Virus record (IMG/VR): IMGVR_UViG_3300042876_000659
Span: 1-59,977 of that record
Reading direction: 5' to 3' (one strand)
DNA: 59,977 nucleotides
From: a virus
Shown: positions 53,685 to 59,977 of the stretch, piece by piece
Layout: every line of letters starts with the position of its first letter
How positions within the stretch are numbered: the stretch's first letter is position 1
Translations under genes and position numbers: made by a program
Notes under the pieces: model-generated
Told to the model about the DNA's origin: nothing
Database searches by the model: none
Seen by the model: only the letters and a program-made list of their open reading frames with translations

Positions 53685-54772
53685 CCTCGCAGCTCAAACA
53701 CCCACCCTTCATCGATATCTCCTACTGGACCATTGTCGAGTGGGAGGCGCTCTGGCCCCTGCCCTGGCTCATCAGTGCCAAGGCCTCGGAAGGATTCAAC
53801 TCCGCGATCGGCGCGTTCCAGGATCCACGCTTTCAGGATCACGCACACAACATCAAGCGCAAGGGGATTCGTCGAAGTGGTTATCACTTCCTGCGGCCTG
53901 GCGATATCGGCAACCAGGCGGAGTTCTTCAAGTCAGTGATCAGCCAGGCCGAGTTTGATCAGAATGACATCCTGGTCATGGACTGGGAGGACGCCGGCAA
54001 CACTTTGAGAGATGCGATTCAGTGGCTCGAGCATATCGAGCGCGTGACCGGCCAGCGGCCCATCATTTATTCGAGCGCGAAAGTCGTCGAGCGTCTGTAC
54101 GATGGCAAGCCGATGCCCTCGTGGTTTCCTGACTACTGGTGGTGGCTGGCTGGATATCCATTGCCAAACGCGGACCGCTTCGAATCGATCCCTGAATGGT
54201 ATATCCCGCGCGGGTTGTCGCTCGAGCACGTGGCAGCCTGGCAATACGATGAAGACGGCGTGTATGCCGGCATCCAGGGCAACAAGATCGATCTCAACTG
54301 GATGAATCCTGCCTGGATGGAAGCCATCCATTTACAAGCCCCTGAAGGAGGTGCAGCAATGCCCTATATGTTTTCGATCACCCCCAAGACCTCGGACGGC
54401 AGCAAGGTCCGCTCCGATCACATCACCGGCACAGGCAACCAGATCGCCTCGCTGCCGTTTGGTAAGTATGCCTACGGTGACAACAAGTGGATCGCACCGG
54501 TGACCGATGCCAACCACAAGGCCGGCGACGTCTGGCTGCAGGTCCTGGAAGTGGACGGCAAGGTGTTATCTCCCAACCCGGGTTGGATCGCAGAGATCCA
54601 CCAGGGCACGCGGTATGCCACGATCACCCAGATCAGCACGCCAACCGACCCGCCGCCCACGCCCGCCAAGGAAGACCTGGTCTTTACCCAGACCTTCTCG
54701 GCGGTGGGCTATCAGCCCGAGTCGGTCACGGTGACCCTCAAGCCCTTATCCACAGGAACGCTTCGCTCGTGA
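53681..54772 (+). CDS. Endolysin: GH25 muramidase with C-terminal beta domain
   Basis: A 363-aa protein. Residues 8-215 are a GH25 lysozyme: FIDISYWTIVEW (D12), SAKASEGFN, YHFLRPGD, ILVMDWEDAG (catalytic D-x-E), PIIYSS, and AAWQYDEDGVYAGIQGNKIDLNWMN. Residues 225-345 are a beta-type domain (MFSITPKTSDGSKVRSDHITGTGNQIASL...GDVWLQVLEVDG) similar to SH3-like modules, then a short proline/threonine tail. It cleaves the peptidoglycan glycan strand. GTGA overlap with the next gene. Confidence 0.92.
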   Translation: MTSQLKHPPFIDISYWTIVEWEALWPLPWLISAKASEGFNSAIGAFQDPRFQDHAHNIKRKGIRRSGYHFLRPGDIGNQAEFFKSVISQAEFDQNDILVMDWEDAGNTLRDAIQWLEHIERVTGQRPIIYSSAKVVERLYDGKPMPSWFPDYWWWLAGYPLPNADRFESIPEWYIPRGLSLEHVAAWQYDEDGVYAGIQGNKIDLNWMNPAWMEAIHLQAPEGGAAMPYMFSITPKTSDGSKVRSDHITGTGNQIASLPFGKYAYGDNKWIAPVTDANHKAGDVWLQVLEVDGKVLSPNPGWIAEIHQGTRYATITQISTPTDPPPTPAKEDLVFTQTFSAVGYQPESVTVTLKPLSTGTLRS

Positions 54773-55629
54773 GCCCGACCGTTTCCACCGTAACAGTGAT
54801 CGAGAGACGGCCGACCGAGCCGGTCATCCTTCCGACGCATGCGCCCTTCTGGATGATCCGTGAGGACAGGGATCTTTTCGGAGGGGTGCGCAGCTGTGCC
54901 CCCTGCCCGGGCGTGGTGGTCCTGAAGGATGATCCGCATGCGTTCATCGGTGAGCAGTGGCAGTATTTCCTGGTGGCGGCCAACTCTGCCATGGATCTCG
55001 AGGATGTCTATCTGCTGCTGGATAAGTCCCTGGCATTTGCCAACGGGACCGGCTTTCGCAAGGAGGGCAGCCCGAAAGCAGATTACTTCCACCGCGTTGA
55101 TCTGCAATGCAAGCCGCCCAGCCTGGACAAGGTCCGCTCGGGTGTGCGGAACGTGCTGGCCGGCTTCGCTCAATACAGCCTGATGCAGACCCTCAAAGAG
55201 GTGGCTGCTCTCGCGCAAAACCTCCTGCAGCGCAGGACCACGCTCATGGCAGCCCGCTCGACATTCGCATCACTCCTGACCACGGCCAATAATGTGCTCA
55301 ATGTGTGGACCTTCGACTCGACCCGGCCGCCGCCGCTCAAGCCTGGCAGGACCTATCCAACCCGGGTGGAGGATGTCCATCCGGATGACTACCTGTATTT
55401 ACCCCAGACCGATCCTGAAAAGTTCGTGGTGGCTAATATCGTGAATAAATCCGGGGACGTGGTTCAGTTCCCGCGCGGCGGATTGTATGCCTGGACCGGC
55501 GACCACACGCCCTACTCCTTCATGCCGCTGATCTCCAATCACACCTATGGCGATGTGCTCTATCCACTGGCCAACCTGGTCCCGATCGGGCCAGACGTGC
55601 CCATCCCCAGCCCTTACAGGTTCTCATGA
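54769..55629 (+). CDS. Hypothetical protein of the lysis block
   Basis: A 286-aa protein starting at GTG 54769 (overlap with the lysin stop). It has an early beta part with VTVIERRPTEPVILPTHAPFWMIREDRDLF and a helical stretch (QYSLMQTLKEVAALAQNLLQRRTTLM), then a strand-rich end. I see no catalytic or membrane motif. Palindrome copy 15 lies at its N-terminus. Likely a virion or assembly protein. Confidence 0.6.
   Translation: MSPTVSTVTVIERRPTEPVILPTHAPFWMIREDRDLFGGVRSCAPCPGVVVLKDDPHAFIGEQWQYFLVAANSAMDLEDVYLLLDKSLAFANGTGFRKEGSPKADYFHRVDLQCKPPSLDKVRSGVRNVLAGFAQYSLMQTLKEVAALAQNLLQRRTTLMAARSTFASLLTTANNVLNVWTFDSTRPPPLKPGRTYPTRVEDVHPDDYLYLPQTDPEKFVVANIVNKSGDVVQFPRGGLYAWTGDHTPYSFMPLISNHTYGDVLYPLANLVPIGPDVPIPSPYRFS
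54781..54794. repeat. Dispersed parS/NBS-like palindrome, copy 15 (degenerate)
   Basis: GTTTCCACCGTAAC, two mismatches in the right arm, read as VSTVT. Confidence 0.62.
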
Positions 55630-56015
55630 CACCGATAGGAAGCCAATTGCTTGCAACGGTTGCGAAACTGGAAGCTCAGCTTTCCAATATTTCTGTCATT
55701 ATGAATAGCTTAAATGAAGTGATCAATGGAACACAGAAATCTGGTGGATTGAAGGAGCGCATGGCCATCGTCGAAGAAGACGTAAAACGCAACAAAGCCA
55801 GCTTCGACAAGATCGATGAAAACATCAAAAGCCTTCGCAATGAGATGTTAATTGAAGTCGGCAAGATCTCCACCGCTATGAAAGACAGCAAGCCCAAAGG
55901 GATCAACTGGAACGCCGTGCTGCAGGCCATGGTGACATTGATTGCCGGGGGAATCGTTGTCACTGCGTTCTGGCAAATCGTCATCTGGCTGGCAGCTCAC
56001 TCCCCGGTGAAATAA
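55626..56015 (+). CDS. XhlA-like membrane-anchored coiled-coil protein
   Basis: A 129-aa protein starting by ATGA overlap. Residues 5-90 are coiled-coil heptads (LLATVAKLEAQLSNISVIMNSL, IVEEDVKRNKASFDKIDENIKSL), followed by a single C-terminal membrane helix (AMVTLIAGGIVVTAFWQIVIWLA). This plan is that of haemolysin XhlA/holin-associated proteins. It probably helps lysis. It ends 2 nt before the next gene. Confidence 0.75.
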   Translation: MTPIGSQLLATVAKLEAQLSNISVIMNSLNEVINGTQKSGGLKERMAIVEEDVKRNKASFDKIDENIKSLRNEMLIEVGKISTAMKDSKPKGINWNAVLQAMVTLIAGGIVVTAFWQIVIWLAAHSPVK

Positions 56016-56017
56016 CG

Positions 56018-57043
56018 ATGAAACTGGATTTCTTCGCGCGCCGCGCACACTACATCGATCACATGGCACCTGTGTATAAATCCCTGCCCCATGAGCGACG
56101 TGGGATATTCACGGTGCCTGACTCTCTTTATGACTATGCGCGCAAGGAGCTCGGCGACCTTGGACACATCGAGATCTATGATGGCGAGACGCCACGGGGA
56201 AACGATCCCATCCTGGTCGCCTCGTATGGCGATATCTCCCGCGCCGCGCGCAACCCCAGCCGCAAGATCGTGCACATGGAACATGGCATTGGCCATGCGT
56301 TTGGCACCGCCCCTTACCCCAATGGACCACGAGGCAAACGCGACCTGGTGGATCTCTTCCTGGCACCCAACGAGTACACCGCGCGGCTGATCCGCTCAGT
56401 CCGCTCCACACGGGTCGAAGTCATCGGCACGCCGAAGATGGATCACGTCGATCGTGGAGAGGATGCCTGTCGATCCATGTCCAGGCCAACACTGGCCATC
56501 GCCTTTCATTGGGGAGACCGGAACTCCAAGCCACCTGAAGCCGGCAGCGCCTTCGAACACTATAAGGATTTCCTGCCGAAGCTGAAGAAGCAATCTTTTC
56601 GTATCTTTGGCCATGGTCATCCCCTGGCTGCCGATATCTATCAAAAGGAATTCGAGCGCCTGGGCATCGATTGGCTCGACGATTTCCGGGATGTCTGCCG
56701 CTTGGCAGATATCTATATCAATGACCTGTCCTCGACTCTCTACGAATTCTTGTTGACCGACAAGCCTGTGATTGTCTTGAATGCCCCCTGGTTCCGCAAG
56801 GACATCCATTGGGGCTTGCGCTTTTGGGATTATTCGGATGTTGGGATCAATGTCTGGCAGACGAGCGAGTTGTTGTCCGCCATCGAGGAGACTCTGGCCA
56901 ACTACCAGACGGTCTGCTGGCGAGCGCGCTCTACGGCGGTCCATGAGCTCTACCCCTATTTCAGTCACTCCGCCCAGCGCGCGGCCGAAGTCTTAACGAA
57001 ATATCTCGAGGAGCAGGAATGCACTACAGTCAAAACAGCATAG
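56018..57043 (+). CDS. CDP-glycerol glycerophosphotransferase-like (TagB/TarB-type) protein
   Basis: A 341-aa GT-B-type transferase. Key signs: VHMEHGIGHAFG near residue 90 (H-G-x-x-H loop), FLAPNEYTARLI, VEVIGTPKMDH, FRIFGHGHPL near 205, and YINDLSSTLYEFLLTDKPVIVLNAPW near 235-255, which matches the D-x-S-S-x-x-x-E donor-binding motif of this family. In teichoic-acid pathways it adds glycerol phosphate to a glycan. Here it is probably used to decorate a host or virion glycan. It overlaps the next gene by 25 nt. Confidence 0.8.
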   Translation: MKLDFFARRAHYIDHMAPVYKSLPHERRGIFTVPDSLYDYARKELGDLGHIEIYDGETPRGNDPILVASYGDISRAARNPSRKIVHMEHGIGHAFGTAPYPNGPRGKRDLVDLFLAPNEYTARLIRSVRSTRVEVIGTPKMDHVDRGEDACRSMSRPTLAIAFHWGDRNSKPPEAGSAFEHYKDFLPKLKKQSFRIFGHGHPLAADIYQKEFERLGIDWLDDFRDVCRLADIYINDLSSTLYEFLLTDKPVIVLNAPWFRKDIHWGLRFWDYSDVGINVWQTSELLSAIEETLANYQTVCWRARSTAVHELYPYFSHSAQRAAEVLTKYLEEQECTTVKTA

Positions 57044-57645
57044 AGCCTATCTTGGATACCCTCTTTCCGCGCGGCCCGGGTTTCTTCCTGGAGATTGGCT
57101 GCTGGGATGGTGAACTGATCAGTCAGACCGCTTATCTCGAGCGAGAGCGCGGGTGGACTGGCATGTGCGTCGATCCCTTCCCTCATGGTTTCAAGAAGCG
57201 GACCTGCCAGGTCTGTGCGCGAGCTATCAGCCGGGATGGCAGCCCACGCGCCTTTCTCAAGGTCACGATCGACCGCCGTTATGGCGGAGACGTGTCCTAC
57301 CTGTCCGGCTTCGCCGATCGCATCTCGCCGATCCACCGACCCCTGATCGATGAGCACTGCGATTCCCAGGAGATCCAACTCGAGACGATCACCCTGGCCC
57401 AGCTGGACGCGGAGTACCACCTGCCAGCTCACATTGATTTCCTGTCGATCGACACGGAAGGCTCGGATCTCGAGATCCTGGAAAGCCTGGACTTCCAGGC
57501 CCATACCTTCGGCGCGATCATGTTCGAGCACAACTATGAGAATTGGGTCCGTCACTGCGCGAGTGAGCTCCTGGGCCGACACGGATATGAGCTGTACAAA
57601 GCCCTGGTGATCGATGACATCTACGTGCGGGAGGGATTGGCGTGA
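57019..57645 (+). CDS. FkbM-like methyltransferase
   Basis: A 208-aa SAM methyltransferase behind GAGGAGCAGGA. Motif I FFLEIGCWDGELIS, next CVDPFPHGFKK (motif II), then IDFLSIDTEGSDLEIL (post-motif D-T-E-G-S-D typical of FkbM). Shorter than the FkbM at 25101. Likely O-methylates a sugar of the same surface glycan. Its stop overlaps the start of the three-domain transferase. Confidence 0.82.
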   Translation: MHYSQNSIEPILDTLFPRGPGFFLEIGCWDGELISQTAYLERERGWTGMCVDPFPHGFKKRTCQVCARAISRDGSPRAFLKVTIDRRYGGDVSYLSGFADRISPIHRPLIDEHCDSQEIQLETITLAQLDAEYHLPAHIDFLSIDTEGSDLEILESLDFQAHTFGAIMFEHNYENWVRHCASELLGRHGYELYKALVIDDIYVREGLA

Positions 57646-59741
57646 TCATCAGTATGTCTTCTCTTGGGCAATACGGCCGACTTGGCAACCAGCTCTTTCA
57701 GATTGCCGGCATTCTGGGCCTGGCCGAGACGTACGGCGCGCAGGCTGCCTTTCCTGAGTGGGCCTATGAGTCTTACTTCGAGACGCCCATCCCGCATGGT
57801 CCCCTGCAGGCCAACCAGGTGACAGAGCGATTCTTTCATCACTATGACTGGGGTCTGACGGAGAGCTGTGATCTCCGGGGCTACCTGCAGTCAGAGAAGT
57901 ATTTCGGCTCGACGAAGCTCAAGCTAAAGGATTCCTTTGTCGCCGAACAGAAGGCCAGGCATGAGCAGCTCTTCCAGCGTGAGACGATCTGCATTCAGGT
58001 TCGCCGCGGCGATTATGTTGGCAATCCCAATTACTACCAGCTGCCTCCCACCTATTACTTAAGTGCGCTGATCACCCACTTTCCAGCCTGGCGGGATTGC
58101 AACCTGTTGTTCATCTCCGACGATATCGAATACTGCCGGACTCATTTCGAATGCCTCCCCAACGCCACGTTCTCCACCGGCCTGAATGACATCGAAGACA
58201 TGGCCCTGGCCAGTGCCTGTGATCATTTCATTATCTCCAACTCATCCTTTGGCTGGTGGTGTGCCTGGCTGGGAGAGAAACCACAGTCGAAGATCGTGCA
58301 CAGTGGCCACATGTTCACCGGCAAACTGTCGCGCAAGGATGCTCGGGATTATCGCCCCGATCGGTGGATTTCCTTTAAACGAGAGCACTATAAGCTGCCC
58401 CTGCACGAACTGACCTTCACGATCCCGGTCTTCCTGGATCACCCAACCCGCAAAGAGAATCTCGACCTGTGTCTGTTCCTCCTGCAGTCGGCCTTCGACT
58501 CGAATTACATCGTCTGCGAGCAGGGCGGCCAGGCCTTCGAATACACCCGCCAGTGGGCCACGTATCTCCACTCCGACTCGCCCGTCTTTCATCGCACCCA
58601 GATGTTGAACGCCATGTCCGTTTCCGCGGAAACGCCCTTTGTGGCCAATTGGGACTGCGACGTGATCGTCCCACCGGCCCAGATCTGGCTGGCTGTTGAG
58701 TCACTACGCGCAGGCGCGGACATGGTCTTTCCCTATGACGGCCGATTCGCCCGCATGCCGCGCGGCGAGTGGTTCCCCCAGATCCAGCATTATGCAGATA
58801 TCGGGATCGTGCGGGACACGCTGTTCAAGGGCCGCGAGCCGGAGCACCACAGTGTGGGCGGCGCGGTGCTGTGGAACAAGGAGTCCTTCATCGAAGGCGG
58901 CATGGAGAACGAGCATTTCATTTCCTTCGGGCCCGAGGACTGCGAACGTCACGATCGGTTCAAGGCGCTGGGATTCCAGATCGAGCGAATCGGCGGGACA
59001 CTCTTCCATATGAACCACTATGTGGGACCCAACAGCTCCCCGCGCAATCCCCACTTTAAAGCGAACGAGCAGGAACTGGAGAAGATCCGGGCCATGAACA
59101 AAATGGATCTCAAAACCTACATTGACACCTGGCCCTGGCGCCACGCCTACACCAGCCGCTACTATCACGCGATCAGCGAAGGATCGATCCGCTCGGCAAA
59201 GATTGTGATGGGCACTCTGGGATTCAAGCCGAAATCTGTGATCGATATCGGTTGCGGGGTCGGCGAGTGGCAAAATGGCCATCGCGATTATGTGGGTGTT
59301 GATCACCGCGTGAGGAAGGAAGATCTTTTGATCCCCGCTGAGCACTTCGTTGAGTGTGATCTCAATCGGGAGTTCCCCCAGCTGGACCGCACATTTGACC
59401 TGTGTCTGTGCGTGGAGGTGGCTGAGCACCTGAAGCCCAGCCGCGCGGCGGACCTGGTCAAGTTCCTCTGTTCACTTTCCGATCACGTGCTCTTCTCGGC
59501 TGCCATTCCTCACCAGGGCGGCACGGGGCATATCAACGAGCAATGGCAGAGCTGGTGGGCGGATCTCTTTGCCGCTGAGGGATTCGGCGCGGCCTGGCAT
59601 CAGCCGGATGTTCGCCACTGCGAACAAGTGGAACTCTGGTATCGCCAGAACATGGTGCTCTACGCGCGCGGCGCCAAGGGTCATGTCGAGGACTTTGTCC
59701 TGCCGGCCTACTATATGCAGATCGTGGAAGGGTTGAAATGA
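57642..59741 (+). CDS. Three-domain enzyme: GT11 fucosyltransferase-like, GT-A transferase-like, methyltransferase
   Basis: A 699-aa fusion. Residues 1-245: GT11 (alpha-1,2-fucosyltransferase) signature GRLGNQLFQIAGIL at 11-24, ICIQVRRGDYV near 113, HFIISNSSFGWWCAWLG near 193. Residues 255-480: a GT-A fold like beta-1,4-galactosyltransferase, with VANWDCDVIVPP (D-x-D) near 335, SVGGAVLWNKESFIEGGMENE and SFGPEDCERHDRFKALGF. Residues 500-699: class I methyltransferase, VIDIGCGVGEW near 530 and LCLCVEVAEHL. It would make, extend and methylate one glycan from one polypeptide. Palindrome copy 16 lies in the second domain. Confidence 0.82.
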   Translation: MIISMSSLGQYGRLGNQLFQIAGILGLAETYGAQAAFPEWAYESYFETPIPHGPLQANQVTERFFHHYDWGLTESCDLRGYLQSEKYFGSTKLKLKDSFVAEQKARHEQLFQRETICIQVRRGDYVGNPNYYQLPPTYYLSALITHFPAWRDCNLLFISDDIEYCRTHFECLPNATFSTGLNDIEDMALASACDHFIISNSSFGWWCAWLGEKPQSKIVHSGHMFTGKLSRKDARDYRPDRWISFKREHYKLPLHELTFTIPVFLDHPTRKENLDLCLFLLQSAFDSNYIVCEQGGQAFEYTRQWATYLHSDSPVFHRTQMLNAMSVSAETPFVANWDCDVIVPPAQIWLAVESLRAGADMVFPYDGRFARMPRGEWFPQIQHYADIGIVRDTLFKGREPEHHSVGGAVLWNKESFIEGGMENEHFISFGPEDCERHDRFKALGFQIERIGGTLFHMNHYVGPNSSPRNPHFKANEQELEKIRAMNKMDLKTYIDTWPWRHAYTSRYYHAISEGSIRSAKIVMGTLGFKPKSVIDIGCGVGEWQNGHRDYVGVDHRVRKEDLLIPAEHFVECDLNREFPQLDRTFDLCLCVEVAEHLKPSRAADLVKFLCSLSDHVLFSAAIPHQGGTGHINEQWQSWWADLFAAEGFGAAWHQPDVRHCEQVELWYRQNMVLYARGAKGHVEDFVLPAYYMQIVEGLK
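58620..58633. repeat. Dispersed parS/NBS-like palindrome, copy 16
   Basis: GTTTCCGCGGAAAC with perfect arms and a GC centre, so this is the one copy that is an exact palindrome. Read as VSAET. Confidence 0.9.
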
Positions 59742-59977
59742 TGGAGACACAAGCAACTGCCATCGACCTTGGCAATGGATACGCCCAGCTCGTCGAGGAG
59801 TATCCGGAGCTGCATGACTTTAAACCGGCCTGGCTGGGAGATTACAACCGACAGGTGGCAACCGCCCGCCCGGGTGTGTACTTCGCCAGGCGGATCACGG
59901 GTCAGGTTTTTGCGGTCGTCAACGACCTGCATATCCCAGCCATACCAGATCTGCCTGTGATCGTGGGACAGTCCCAG
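59738..59977 (+). CDS. Hypothetical protein, N-terminal part (junction-spanning gene)
   Basis: The first 80 codons of the gene that continues at position 128 of the window. Starts with ATGATG, overlapping the stop of the transferase gene, and reads MMETQATAIDLGNGYAQLVE. It is shorter than any known packaging protein. See the entry at 2-175 for the C-terminal part and whole-protein description. Confidence 0.72.
   Translation, partial: MMETQATAIDLGNGYAQLVEEYPELHDFKPAWLGDYNRQVATARPGVYFARRITGQVFAVVNDLHIPAIPDLPVIVGQSQ
59851..59977. repeat. Direct terminal repeat, right copy
   Basis: Exact duplicate of bases 1-127; closes the circle. The unique genome is 59,850 bp when one copy is removed. Confidence 0.93.

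Noticed and set aside
1-59977. tRNA genes
   Set aside because: I noticed no cloverleaf-type sequence with a recognisable T-loop; not computed exhaustively.

Overview
The window is a complete, circularly permuted genome of a tailed, probably temperate bacteriophage. Its first and last 127 bases are identical (1-127 and 59851-59977), which is what an assembler leaves when it closes a circle with a 127-base overlap. The unique genome is therefore about 59,850 bp, and one gene runs across the junction. Long tail genes, a tape-measure protein and a tail chaperone with a -1 frameshift site indicate a siphovirus-like virion. The host is uncertain. A large serine recombinase, a GH25 muramidase, a teichoic-acid-type transferase and strong GGAGG-like ribosome sites suggest a monoderm-like host; the repressor and recombinase sequence style reminds me of Chloroflexota (Anaerolineae) prophages, but that is an impression and not a proof.

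Layout. 1-5.2 kb: terminase small and large subunits, portal, head morphogenesis. 5.2-6.2 kb: a leftward two-gene cassette with its own promoter and operator-like palindrome. 6.3-13.6 kb: rightward promoter, terminator, prohead protease/ParB-fold/scaffold fusion, decoration protein, major capsid, connectors, tail tube and chaperones. 13.6-15.2 kb: a second leftward cassette (HNH protein and an Arc-like protein). 15.2-24.0 kb: tape measure, tail tip and tailspike-like proteins. 24.0-26.0 kb: membrane glycosyltransferase and FkbM methyltransferase. 26.0-29.3 kb (leftward): serine recombinase, small proteins, lipoprotein, membrane protein, repressor. 29.3-52.1 kb (rightward): early and accessory genes, including a GGDEF protein, two ParB-family proteins, a DnaA-domain replication protein, a cluster of small membrane/lipoprotein genes filled with an 11-bp repeat, an intein-bearing SF2 helicase, a nuclease, a tyrosine recombinase and a Dam-type methylase. 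52.2-56.0 kb: promoter, terminator and lysis block (holin-like, REC-HD-GYP, GH25 lysin, XhlA-like). 56.0-59.7 kb: sugar/teichoic-type and methyl transferases, then back to the terminase.

Four things stand out. (1) Sixteen copies of a near-palindrome GTTTCC-NN-GGAAAC are spread round the whole genome, about one per 3.7 kb. They look like a hybrid of bacterial parS and the Noc binding site, and the phage carries two ParB-family proteins but no visible ParA. (2) The helicase has an intein placed inside its catalytic motif II, and the homing-nuclease-like gene inside that intein is in a different reading frame with its own ribosome site, while the intein frame stays open through it. (3) A cluster of 18 copies of CCTAGTGGCAG covers 1.45 kb of small genes at 40.6-42.1 kb and is read in several frames, so it is probably a DNA-level signal. 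(4) The phage encodes both a stand-alone GGDEF domain and a REC-HD-GYP protein, a possible cyclic-dinucleotide making and breaking pair, the latter inside the lysis block.

How it may work: a repressor/operator region at 29.3-29.4 kb sets lysogeny, and the leftward lipoprotein, membrane protein and recombinase would be prophage-expressed. Two strong promoters (6.3 kb and 52.2 kb) are each followed within about 45-65 nt by an intrinsic terminator, which suggests that structural and lysis genes are switched on by antitermination.
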